Shown: positions 1 to 7,005 of the stretch, piece after piece | Position numbering within the stretch: the stretch's first letter is position 1 | Layout of the letters: each line of letters opens with the position of its first letter | Assembly (NCBI GenBank): GCA_964531325.1 | Contig: CAZHCW010000015.1 | Location: 1 to 64,000, forward strand | Direction of reading: 5' to 3' | DNA length: 64,000 nt | Source: UTCHB3 sp964531325 | GTDB taxonomy: Bacteria > Bacteroidota > Ignavibacteria > Ignavibacteriales > Ignavibacteriaceae | Made by a program: the position numbers and the translations under genes | The notes under the pieces: model-generated | What the model was told of the DNA's origin: nothing | The model's input: the letters and a program-made list of their open reading frames with translations, nothing else | Database searches by the model: none

Positions 1-844
1 TTCTTTTGTTATAATCTCCATAAATGTTGTTTACATATAGGTCAGTGCCGGTTTCAATTGGGGTCCAGTCTGTTCCATTGAAGTGATATATTTTGCCACT
101 ATAACCTCCGGCATAAATATTATTACTATCGCTTCCCCAGACATTTGCTGTAGCCAGTGGAAGTTTTTCAGAACGGATTTGTGTTGTCCCATCATACCAG
201 GTCACACCAAAAGTACTAAACAACATCAAATTATTATTGATAAAAGCTAATATTCCGGTAATTTCAGGTACTGCAAGAAAATTTCCGGGTACTTCATACC
301 AAATTCTTTTATATTCCCATCCCGTTCCATCCCAATGTGCTGCATTATAGTTTGAATAACCTGCAAGATTGGTATCAGGAAGAACAAACAGACCAACAGC
401 CCAGATATCATTCTCACTAATTATTGCAATATCATTAACATAGCTATAGTTTATATTAGTACTCCCGAGGTAATGTTTAGTCCAACTAAAGGAATTACCT
501 GTGGGTGAAAGTGTGGTAAGATTTGTTACATTGGAAAAAATTGGTGAATTGTTGGGAGGAGTTATTAATGCCTGAAAAACATAAACTTTGGAATAGGTAA
601 GGGAGGGTATGTACAAGAGAGTATCTGTAGTTACCACCGAAATGGACATAACTGTTTGGTTATCTTGAAGGAGCAAGACCTGTGCAGGTAACATACCCGG
701 AGGAATGGACAGATTAAGCCAACCCTCAGTGCAGGACACATCGTCAACTGTAAGAACAGGTTTTTCTACCTGATTGGTTGGCGATTCTGAACAACCTGTC
801 AACAATCCAAAACCCAAAAGAAACAAAGTATAAAACATTTTCAT
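1..844 (-). CDS. Surface lipoprotein with propeller-like repeats (3' end outside window)
   Basis: The reading frame is open from an ATG at 844-842 down to base 1, giving about 281 residues without the C-terminus. The N-terminus is a lipoprotein signal peptide with lipobox LLTGC, so Cys18 would be lipidated. About 100 residues of beta-rich, FN3-like sequence follow. After that come motifs such as DIWAVG and NVWGSDSNNIYAGG, which resemble blades of the propeller-like surface proteins common in Ignavibacteria. Those are often mis-annotated as glucosyl transferases. No catalytic motif is visible. It is divergent from the gene at 1486 and its role is unknown; an exported cell-surface protein is the safest call. 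Confidence 0.75.
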   Translation of the reverse strand, partial: MKMFYTLFLLGFGLLTGCSESPTNQVEKPVLTVDDVSCTEGWLNLSIPPGMLPAQVLLLQDNQTVMSISVVTTDTLLYIPSLTYSKVYVFQALITPPNNSPIFSNVTNLTTLSPTGNSFSWTKHYLGSTNINYSYVNDIAIISENDIWAVGLFVLPDTNLAGYSNYNAAHWDGTGWEYKRIWYEVPGNFLAVPEITGILAFINNNLMLFSTFGVTWYDGTTQIRSEKLPLATANVWGSDSNNIYAGGYSGKIYHFNGTDWTPIETGTDLYVNNIYGDYNKR

Positions 845-916
845 GCTAAACCACCAAAGAAAATAAATTTGATGTTATGATTAAAAACTTGTCAAGATGA
901 AATTCTTTAAAACGAA

Positions 917-991
917 AAAACGGAAACCCACACTTAGCCTCACACCGTGGCAGTTACCGCCAGGGGTTGACTAAAAGTCGGTTTCCGTTTT
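917..991. other. Long-stem structured element, candidate ncRNA or terminator-like hairpin
   Basis: Bases 917-928 and 980-991 form a perfect 12-bp inverted repeat (AAAACGGAAACC with GGTTTCCGTTTT). The 51 bases between them hold two further 4-bp hairpins, 948-951 with 959-962 and 969-972 with 976-979. This branched layout is richer than an ordinary terminator. T-runs flank the outer stem on both strands, so a bidirectional terminator is still possible. I could not match it to any riboswitch class I know. Confidence 0.45.
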
Positions 992-1383
992 AATTCCAAA
1001 ACCTGATTACATGTTAAAGCTGAAATCTACAATTGTCATCCCACAGACAATCAACTGCTTCTGATATTTCTTTTTTGTTTTTCCAAAACTCCCATATTGA
1101 ACACAATTAAAATAATTGAAATATTTTAATAGTGCAAAAGTTTTTCAAAAAAGTGAAAATTTTCTTAAGTCAACCAGGAAGATGGAATTCATTCTAAATT
1201 AAACAGTCAAAAAGAGAAGTCAAAGAAACTCAGGTCAGTGATTTCTTCTTTTTCGGGTGTTTCAACCTTTTTGCCTGAACTCGATGCTACTAAATTTTGA
1301 GGTGAGTAAATGATTACAAGGTGAGAATCAAAATATTTTCTTCCGCCGGAGCGGGATTAAAATTTGCGAAAATCTCCCAACGA

Positions 1384-1420
1384 ATGCCTTCGGCATGTTT
1401 AATCTGCGTGTATCTGCGGG
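1384..1420. repeat. Short hairpin plus AATCTGCGT-type intergenic repeat
   Basis: A 5-bp palindrome (ATGCC/GGCAT, 1384-1396) is followed by AATCTGCGTGTATCTGCGGG at 1401-1420. The 12-mer AATCTGCGTGTA recurs at 29195-29206, where it is again next to a small GC-rich palindrome. It looks like a dispersed intergenic repeat family rather than coding sequence. Confidence 0.5.
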
Positions 1421-1485
1421 TTATTATTACTGTTTTTCTCCGTAATTTTAAACTTCATTTTTCCTTTTACACTTTCATTGGTTAT

Positions 1486-2355
1486 ATGATAAAACCGACT
1501 TTATTATCTGTCTTGTTATTTCTCCTGTTTTCAACAAATATAACTCCCCAAACAGTTGAATTTCTCCCCGGTACACGGCTTTTTAATATGCTTCGTGCTG
1601 CCGACACCGAACCTAAATTTGGATTAACATTCGCTCCTGACGACAACTCAATGAAAGTGGATGTAGGTAATGCTTTTGATGTCCTTTCGATCCAAATTGG
1701 CCGCTCAACAACACTGAATGCCGGAGTAGAATTTTTTGCTTATGCAAAAGTGGTTGAGTATCGTGATTACAGGCTTCAGGTGGCAGCAATTGATGGGTAT
1801 TTTGGCGGAAATATTTCTTATCTGAAAAAACTTTCCGATTCACCTCATCACTTACTTGCACGACTACGGTTCATCCATAGAAGTGCCCATTTAGTTGACG
1901 GTGCATGGGATCCATCAAATAATTCGTGGAAAGATGGAGTGGAACCGGTACCTTTCGCAGATGACTTTTTTGAACTTAATCCCGCAATCCAATTGCATTA
2001 CGCGGTCGCAGACATCAGAGTATATGGTGGTCTTGCTTATTCGATCCTCATTCGTCCAAAAGATCAGGAGAGATTTAGTTTTTCAGCCGGAAGTGAAATT
2101 ATATTCAACAATCCATTGTTTAGTTTTCTACAGAAGCCTGTAAGAATTTATGGTGCCTGGGATATCAAAACGAAAGCCCGTCCCAAATATCTCCCCTCCC
2201 ATTCTCTCATGGCCGGTCTCAAGTTTGGTGAGAAACAGGGCATTGGTTTATCCATTTATGCATTTTACTATAGCGGGTATGATTTTTTTAGCGCATATTA
2301 TAAATCCAGACTGAATAAATTTGGTATGGGATTTTTCCTCGATTTTAATCCTTAG
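1486..2355 (+). CDS. DUF1207-like exported outer-membrane protein
   Basis: This 289-residue protein begins with a Sec signal peptide (about residues 1-22). It then shows the segment FLPGTRLFNMLRAADTEP, which fits the start of DUF1207 proteins, and the rest is rich in alternating aromatic and hydrophobic residues typical of an outer-membrane beta-barrel. It ends in FFLDFNP, with near-terminal aromatics. The ATG at 1486 was chosen because the longer frame runs through a repeat-like, signal-less segment. The stop codon lies just before the ribosome binding site of the ABC transporter gene, so the two are probably co-transcribed. Function is unknown. Confidence 0.7.
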   Translation: MIKPTLLSVLLFLLFSTNITPQTVEFLPGTRLFNMLRAADTEPKFGLTFAPDDNSMKVDVGNAFDVLSIQIGRSTTLNAGVEFFAYAKVVEYRDYRLQVAAIDGYFGGNISYLKKLSDSPHHLLARLRFIHRSAHLVDGAWDPSNNSWKDGVEPVPFADDFFELNPAIQLHYAVADIRVYGGLAYSILIRPKDQERFSFSAGSEIIFNNPLFSFLQKPVRIYGAWDIKTKARPKYLPSHSLMAGLKFGEKQGIGLSIYAFYYSGYDFFSAYYKSRLNKFGMGFFLDFNP

Positions 2356-2367
2356 AAGGAGCCTTTT

Positions 2368-3282
2368 ACGGAAAAAATTATTGAAATAAACGACCTTCAT
2401 AAAAAATATAAAGATGCTTACGCCGTTAATGGTTTAAACCTCAATGTATATGAGGGCGATGTGTTTGGATTCCTTGGGCCCAATGGTGCCGGGAAAAGCA
2501 CAACAATCAGAATGATGATGACTCTAACCTTCCCAACCAAAGGAAACATTAAATTATTTGGGAAAGATATCTACAAAGAACGAAACTATATCCTGAGTCG
2601 TGTAGGAGCCATAGTTGAAAAACCCGACTTTTATGGCTACCTAACTGCATGGAAAAACCTCGAGATTCTCGCCCGTACTTCCGGATACCCCGTAAACGAT
2701 AAAAAAATTATGTCCATTCTCGAAATGGTGGGCCTCGAAAAACGATATAATTCAAAAGTGAAAACTTTTTCTCACGGGATGAAACAGCGACTTGGAATTG
2801 CACAGGCACTAATCCACGATCCAAAACTGATTATCCTTGATGAACCTACAACAGGACTTGATCCACAGGGAATGAAAGAAATTCGTGACCTTGTAGTGAG
2901 CCTTAGCCGGGATCATCAAAAAACAATCCTCCTCTCCTCCCATATCCTCTATGAGGTTGAACTGATCGCCAATAGAATGGTGATTATCAACAAAGGGAAA
3001 ACGGTAATAGAAGGCTCCGTTGAAGACCTCCTTAATGCTGCTGAGACCAGAGTGAATATTGAGGTGGACAACACTGAAAAAGCCGTGCAGATAATTAACG
3101 AGTCGAATGTAAAAGGTCGAATTGATAATGTGTCCAACTCAACAATTATTATGTTTATGAATAAATCTGAAATAGCACCTCTGAATAAAAAATTTGTTGA
3201 GGCAGGCATCGCTGTTCACTCACTCGTTCCCACCCGGTCGCTTGAAGAATATTTCCTCAATTTAACAGAGAAGGGGGAATAA
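2368..3282 (+). CDS. ABC transporter ATP-binding protein (apparent ACG start)
   Basis: This is the nucleotide-binding subunit of an ABC-2 type exporter, working with the permease encoded 2 bases downstream. Walker A (GPNGAGKST), signature (SHGMKQRLGIAQAL), Walker B (LIILDEPTTGLDP) and the H-loop (LLSSH) are all intact. The first canonical start codon is GTG at 2461, only about five residues before Walker A, which would delete the A-loop and first strands. The homologous N-terminus (EKIIEINDLHKKYKDAYAVN) is encoded in frame from ACG at 2368. That codon sits 6 bases after AAGGAG (2356-2361), and no other canonical start occurs after the upstream TAG at 2353. I therefore place the start at ACG, giving 304 residues. 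A C-for-T substitution or sequence error is possible. Confidence 0.85.
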   Translation, partial: TEKIIEINDLHKKYKDAYAVNGLNLNVYEGDVFGFLGPNGAGKSTTIRMMMTLTFPTKGNIKLFGKDIYKERNYILSRVGAIVEKPDFYGYLTAWKNLEILARTSGYPVNDKKIMSILEMVGLEKRYNSKVKTFSHGMKQRLGIAQALIHDPKLIILDEPTTGLDPQGMKEIRDLVVSLSRDHQKTILLSSHILYEVELIANRMVIINKGKTVIEGSVEDLLNAAETRVNIEVDNTEKAVQIINESNVKGRIDNVSNSTIIMFMNKSEIAPLNKKFVEAGIAVHSLVPTRSLEEYFLNLTEKGE

Positions 3283-3284
3283 CA

Positions 3285-4121
3285 ATGATCGATCTCGTTA
3301 GAATAGAACTCTATAAAATCTTTAAAAAATGGCGCACCTACATCGGGTTTTTAGCCATTGCAACTATCGTTTTGGTAATCGAAATTGCGATGCTGGTAGA
3401 AGGTGAAAACTATCTTCGTTTCCTTACCCGGAATCTGGAATCCATCTTTGTATTTGAAGGTAACTTTTTGAACGGCTACCTGATGTCATACATTGTTTTG
3501 GGTGCATTGGGAATCCATATCCCTTTCCTGATAACACTTGTAGCAGGAGACCTTTTGGCGGGTGAAGCAACGGCTGGTACATACAGGATGTTAATAACCC
3601 GTCCCATCACAAGAATACAACTTTTAACAGCCAAGGTTTTAGCAGGGACACTCTACACATTTCTGATGGTACTTTTTCTTGCAGTGCTCTCACTTGGTTT
3701 GGGATTTATTCTTTTTGGCACTGGTGAATTGATCGTGATTACGGATGTCTTGATAATTTTTGCAAGAGAGGATATTCTGTGGCGTTTTGTTATTGCATAT
3801 GGCATAGCCTCTCTTAGTATGATGGTGGTAACCTCATTGGCTTTTTTCTTCTCCTCTTTGGTTGAAAATGCAATTGGTCCCATAGTGAGCACCATGGCGG
3901 TGATCATAGTTTTTTATATCCTCTCAAACATTGATATCGAACTGCTCCAAACCATTAAGCCGTATATGTTTACAACTTATATGCAATCTTGGAGGGTAAT
4001 TTTTACAACTCCTGTTGAAATGGATGAACTTTATCAGGCTATTGGGGTGCTTTCACTCCACATCGGTGTGTTTCTAAGTTTAACTTTTTATCTTTTTAGT
4101 AAAAAAGATATTACTTCATAA
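3285..4121 (+). CDS. ABC-2 family transporter permease
   Basis: A 278-residue integral membrane protein with about six hydrophobic segments. It has the typical ABC-2 start (an amphipathic stretch IDLVRIELYKIFKKWRTY before the first membrane helix). Its middle region includes GDLLAGEATAGTYRMLITRP, the coupling-type motif of this family (DxxAxExxxGT). It starts just after the ATPase gene, preceded by GAAGGGGG, and forms the transporter with it. The substrate cannot be read from the sequence. The LolA-like protein downstream suggests an envelope role, but this is inference. Confidence 0.85.
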   Translation: MIDLVRIELYKIFKKWRTYIGFLAIATIVLVIEIAMLVEGENYLRFLTRNLESIFVFEGNFLNGYLMSYIVLGALGIHIPFLITLVAGDLLAGEATAGTYRMLITRPITRIQLLTAKVLAGTLYTFLMVLFLAVLSLGLGFILFGTGELIVITDVLIIFAREDILWRFVIAYGIASLSMMVVTSLAFFFSSLVENAIGPIVSTMAVIIVFYILSNIDIELLQTIKPYMFTTYMQSWRVIFTTPVEMDELYQAIGVLSLHIGVFLSLTFYLFSKKDITS

Positions 4122-4135
4122 GTATAGGAATTTAT

Positions 4136-4813
4136 ATGTATAAAAAAATATTATTGTCAATTATCCTCCTTGCAGTTTCAGCTTTCTCGCAATCAGAATC
4201 TGATAAGATTCTTAGCCAGGTGAAGAAAAAGTTTGATGCGATAAAAGATTATGAAGTGGATGTGAAAGTGAAAATTGATGTGGATTTCCTCAAGGTACCC
4301 GACACCGAGGCTAAAATCTACTACAAAGCTCCCGACAAGATTCAGATGAAAACCGGCGACAATTTTGCGCTAATCCCAAAAGAAGGGTTGAATTTTAGTC
4401 CGGCAAATCTCCTTACCGGAAAATATACAAGTATGTATGAAGGCGACACAAAAATTAACGGAAAGTTGCATCATATTGTTAAAGTAATACCTCTCGGGAA
4501 CAGCGATAATGTCGTTTTATCAACGCTTTGGATCGATAAATCATCGTTTTATATCTCAAAAGTTGAAACAACAACAAAGATGAACGGTACTTTTCAGATT
4601 GATCTTATTTATCCGGCATCGTCAAAATACCCACTTCCTTCCAAAATGACTTTTAGTTTCGAAGTCGGTAAGTTTAACCTGCCCAAAGGCTTTGGCGGTA
4701 AAAAGAAAAAACCGGAAACCACCGGCAACAAAACTCCCGGCAAAGTTTACATCGACTACAAAAACTACAAAGTAAACAAAGGACTTTCAGATAGTATCTT
4801 TAAGAAGAAATAG
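4136..4813 (+). CDS. LolA-like exported protein
   Basis: 225 residues with a Sec signal peptide (about 1-18, ending SAFSQ) followed by a beta-rich domain. The segment around KKKFDAIKDYEVDVKVKID and the later KINGKLHHIVKV and TLWIDKSSFYISKVE match the outer-membrane lipoprotein-sorting (LolA/LolB) fold seen in many Bacteroidota proteins. A lysine-rich loop (FGGKKKKPE) interrupts the C-terminal part. It starts 14 bases after the ABC permease and ends at a bidirectional terminator, so it probably belongs to the same operon. Binding a lipid or lipoprotein is likely from the fold, but its exact role is unknown. Confidence 0.6.
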   Translation: MYKKILLSIILLAVSAFSQSESDKILSQVKKKFDAIKDYEVDVKVKIDVDFLKVPDTEAKIYYKAPDKIQMKTGDNFALIPKEGLNFSPANLLTGKYTSMYEGDTKINGKLHHIVKVIPLGNSDNVVLSTLWIDKSSFYISKVETTTKMNGTFQIDLIYPASSKYPLPSKMTFSFEVGKFNLPKGFGGKKKKPETTGNKTPGKVYIDYKNYKVNKGLSDSIFKKK

Positions 4814-4818
4814 CTATT

Positions 4819-4858
4819 TAATCCAATAATGCAGTAATCCAATAATGCAGTAATGCAG
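4819..4858. repeat. 16-base direct repeat, two and a half copies
   Basis: TAATCCAATAATGCAG occurs at 4819-4834 and again at 4835-4850, followed by the half unit TAATGCAG at 4851-4858. It lies between the stop of the LolA-like gene and a terminator, so it is non-coding. Confidence 0.85.
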
Positions 4859-4872
4859 TAATATTTAAAATG

Positions 4873-4907
4873 AAAAACGGGCTGTCCTTTCGGATCAGCC
4901 CGTTTTT
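4873..4907. terminator. Bidirectional intrinsic terminator
   Basis: A 12-bp stem, AAAAACGGGCTG (4873-4884) with CAGCCCGTTTTT (4896-4907), encloses a loop that can form three more pairs. A and T tracts on both sides allow it to end the rightward ABC/LolA operon and the leftward DUF6600 gene, which converge here. Confidence 0.9.
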
Positions 4908-4930
4908 ACTGCACCAACAATTAAGATTTA

Positions 4931-6157
4931 TTATCTGCTTTTTCTTTCTCTTGAGCCACCTGAGCTGCTGTTTCCACCGGAGTTTCCTCTTTCAGTTGTG
5001 CGTGCTGAGTTGTCTCTTTTTGGAGTTTCCCTTACCGTATTATCTTTTTTAGGTGTATCCCTTTTTACTTCTCTCGAACTGTTATCTTTTTTTGGAGTGT
5101 CCCTCTTTACCTCTCTCGAAGTATTGTCTTTCACTACCGGTCTGTTGTCTTCTCTTTTTACCTCTCTCGAAGTATTGTCTCTGACTACAGGTTTATTGTC
5201 ATCTTTTTTTACATCCCTCGAAGTGTTGCCATTGTCTCTTGTTACCGGCTTGTTGTCTTTCTTAACCACCGCCCTATTGTCATCGGATCTGTCAATCACT
5301 CTCGTGTTCTCGTTTCTCTTCACTTCGCGGGTTGTTTCCCTCGCTGCTTCATCTATTTTATCTGATCTTAAGTTCCCGGTGTTTCTCGATCTTGTGATCT
5401 CTATTTTCTCGTCGGTTCTGTCAGCTCTGTTGAAGTCAACATTTCTAACCTTTACTGAACCGTCGGATTTGTTGTTTCCTCGATCTTTAGCATTAGTGAA
5501 CTCAATATCCCTGGTTTTTATATTTCCACCACCTCTTTTTTCAACGATTCTTGGATCAATTCCCTCATTCACTACACGGTCACGATATTTGTAGTTTGAG
5601 AATGAATTTGTCCTTTCGTAGAATCTCTCGGCACCATACCCTGTGAAGTAGTAATCATAAATATTGTGTCTGTGGAAGTCGCGGAATCTTATAAATCTCC
5701 AGTGGTTGTAAGGCGACACAATTACTATGTTGAATGATATCCCGTAATTTGGATTGTATATTGCATAAGGTGAAAGTGGTGCCCAGCCAATATAATCATC
5801 ATCGTATCTCCACTCGACCCACGCAGGACCCCAGTCATACCCGGGAACCCAAACCCAGCCTTCCCAATCATCATAATACCATCTGCCATAGTGGAACACA
5901 ATGTCGCCATAAGCTTCATCAGAATCCCAGTACCATCCATAAGAAGTATAAATCCATCTTCCATAAGTGTAAGGCTGCCAGTTTCTGTTAACCCGTGATG
6001 GTTTCCATGCAATAACATTGTCAACTTCAATCCAGTAGCCATAAGGTTTAAGATTGTGGTAAAAAGCATTAAATCTGCCTTTGCTCCCACTATTTTCAGC
6101 ATTCGACATAAAAGTCATCGCCGCAAAAATTACTGCTACAAATAACATCCGTTTCAT
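4931..6157 (-). CDS. DUF6600-like secreted Trp/Tyr-rich protein with charged repeat tail
   Basis: 408 residues. A Sec signal peptide (about 1-20) leads into a segment extremely rich in W, Y, G and D (about residues 30-135). Motifs such as PYGYWIEVD, YGRWYYDDWEGWVWVPG and WAPLSPYA are characteristic of DUF6600. After about residue 295 the protein becomes low-complexity and charged. It repeats units like NTSREVKRDTPKKDN and DNKPVVRDNTSREVKRED and ends in a Ser/Gly/Arg tail. The start ATG is preceded by GAGG. A sigma-54-like promoter lies just upstream at 6204-6190. The protein is likely periplasmic or surface-exposed, and its function is unknown. Confidence 0.75.
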   Translation of the reverse strand: MKRMLFVAVIFAAMTFMSNAENSGSKGRFNAFYHNLKPYGYWIEVDNVIAWKPSRVNRNWQPYTYGRWIYTSYGWYWDSDEAYGDIVFHYGRWYYDDWEGWVWVPGYDWGPAWVEWRYDDDYIGWAPLSPYAIYNPNYGISFNIVIVSPYNHWRFIRFRDFHRHNIYDYYFTGYGAERFYERTNSFSNYKYRDRVVNEGIDPRIVEKRGGGNIKTRDIEFTNAKDRGNNKSDGSVKVRNVDFNRADRTDEKIEITRSRNTGNLRSDKIDEAARETTREVKRNENTRVIDRSDDNRAVVKKDNKPVTRDNGNTSRDVKKDDNKPVVRDNTSREVKREDNRPVVKDNTSREVKRDTPKKDNSSREVKRDTPKKDNTVRETPKRDNSARTTERGNSGGNSSSGGSRERKSR

Positions 6158-6189
6158 TTCATACCTCGTTTTGTTTTAATCTTAATATT

Positions 6190-6204
6190 ACAACAACCGT
6201 GCCA
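6190..6204 (-). promoter_or_regulatory. Sigma-54-like -24/-12 promoter
   Basis: On the minus strand 6204-6190 reads TGGCACG-GTTG-TTGT. It matches the -24/-12 consensus TGGCACG-N4-TTGC except that the -12 C is T. A start site about 12 bases further on would give a leader of about 20 bases to the DUF6600 start at 6157. A sigma-54 activator gene is present at 39772-41127. Confidence 0.5.
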
Positions 6205-6253
6205 AAAATTTTCATTCGTTTTTGACCTGTTTTCGCAGTTTTTTGTTTGTGGG

Positions 6254-6277
6254 AACTGTTCACTATTTTGAACAGTT
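6254..6277. promoter_or_regulatory. Perfect 8-bp palindrome, candidate operator
   Basis: AACTGTTC (6254-6261) and GAACAGTT (6270-6277) form a perfect inverted repeat with an 8-base AT-rich spacer, about 50 bases before the thioredoxin-like gene. Its symmetry and spacing suit a dimeric transcription factor. As RNA it could also form a hairpin, but no T-run follows. The cognate regulator is not identifiable. Confidence 0.45.
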
Positions 6278-6325
6278 GTTTAATTAAAGTAAGTATCTAT
6301 TAAATAACTAAAAGAAAAGAGAATT

Positions 6326-6919
6326 ATGTCACTTCAAAATATTAAAAATGCTTTTTCACAAGGATTAACCTTTGAACAATTTTTGGAAAAAACAAAAAAA
6401 CATGTTGACCAAACTGATTACTCCATTCTTGATGAAGAAGCCAGATTTATTCACGAATATACCTCTCTAAACATTAAGCGAATGAATAGAGTCCTTAAAA
6501 CTCACCCTGTTGAAGAAACACTCGCCTCGAAGCTAAAATCAATCTCTTCAAAACAACACTGGATGCTCATTACTGAAGGCTGGTGCGGCGATTCTGCTCA
6601 AACAGCACCTGAATTCCATAAAATGAGTCTCCTGAATAACAATATTGAACTGAGAGTTGTTGAGAGAGACTCGTTTCCCGAGGTGATGGACCTCTACCTT
6701 ACAAATGGCAAAAAAAGCATTCCAATTTTGGTGGTTTTTGACGAAGAGTGGAATCAACTCTTTAAATGGGGAGCAAGACCTGCAGTGTTACAGACCAGAA
6801 TTGACGAATTAATGGCTGCAAACACTCCAAAAGAGGTGTGGATGGAGGAAATTCATCTTTGGTATGCTAAAAACAGAGGACAAGAACTTTTTAAAGAATT
6901 GAACTCTTTGATTATATAA
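6326..6919 (+). CDS. Thioredoxin-fold protein with WCGDS active site
   Basis: 197 residues with no signal peptide, so cytoplasmic. Residues 78-92 read HWMLITEGWCGDSAQ. This is the position of a thioredoxin active site, but it has WCGDS with one cysteine (Cys87) in place of CxxC. A later SIPILVVFDEEW supplies the cis-proline region of the fold. Family members with this signature occur widely in Bacteroidota and Firmicutes, and their redox partner is uncertain. With Ser90 in place of the resolving cysteine it cannot act as a simple dithiol oxidoreductase. A palindromic site lies upstream, and an AT-rich 8-bp inverted repeat (6915-6922 with 6930-6937) overlaps its stop. Confidence 0.8.
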   Translation: MSLQNIKNAFSQGLTFEQFLEKTKKHVDQTDYSILDEEARFIHEYTSLNIKRMNRVLKTHPVEETLASKLKSISSKQHWMLITEGWCGDSAQTAPEFHKMSLLNNNIELRVVERDSFPEVMDLYLTNGKKSIPILVVFDEEWNQLFKWGARPAVLQTRIDELMAANTPKEVWMEEIHLWYAKNRGQELFKELNSLII

Positions 6920-7005
6920 TACTGTTAAAGTATTATATCTGGATTAAAACTCTGGTTTTTTCCAATTTTAAGACAACAATTCACTAATGAAATTATCAGG
7001 AAAGT

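Larger units (their letters stand above)
845..1485. other. Intergenic region between divergent genes, no gene seen
   Basis: This 640-base stretch separates the leftward lipoprotein gene from the rightward DUF1207 gene, and I see no convincing gene in it. It contains the long-stem structured element at 917-991 and a 6-bp hairpin (1032-1037 with 1046-1051) followed by T-rich sequence. Towards its right end is a short repeat-like block (1384-1420). The open frame upstream of 1486, from about 1321, runs through that repeat and is not believed to be coding. Confidence 0.6.

Noticed and set aside
917..991. Known riboswitch (cobalamin, TPP, SAM, glycine, fluoride or c-di-GMP)
   Set aside because: None of their signature boxes is present.
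1321..1485. Extended N-terminus of the DUF1207 protein from a GTG
   Set aside because: The extra segment runs through the AATCTGCGT repeat and would bury the signal peptide.
4998..5594. 198-residue open frame on the plus strand
   Set aside because: It is opposite the repetitive DUF6600 tail; its Leu/Ser/Thr repeats are only the complement of that tail.
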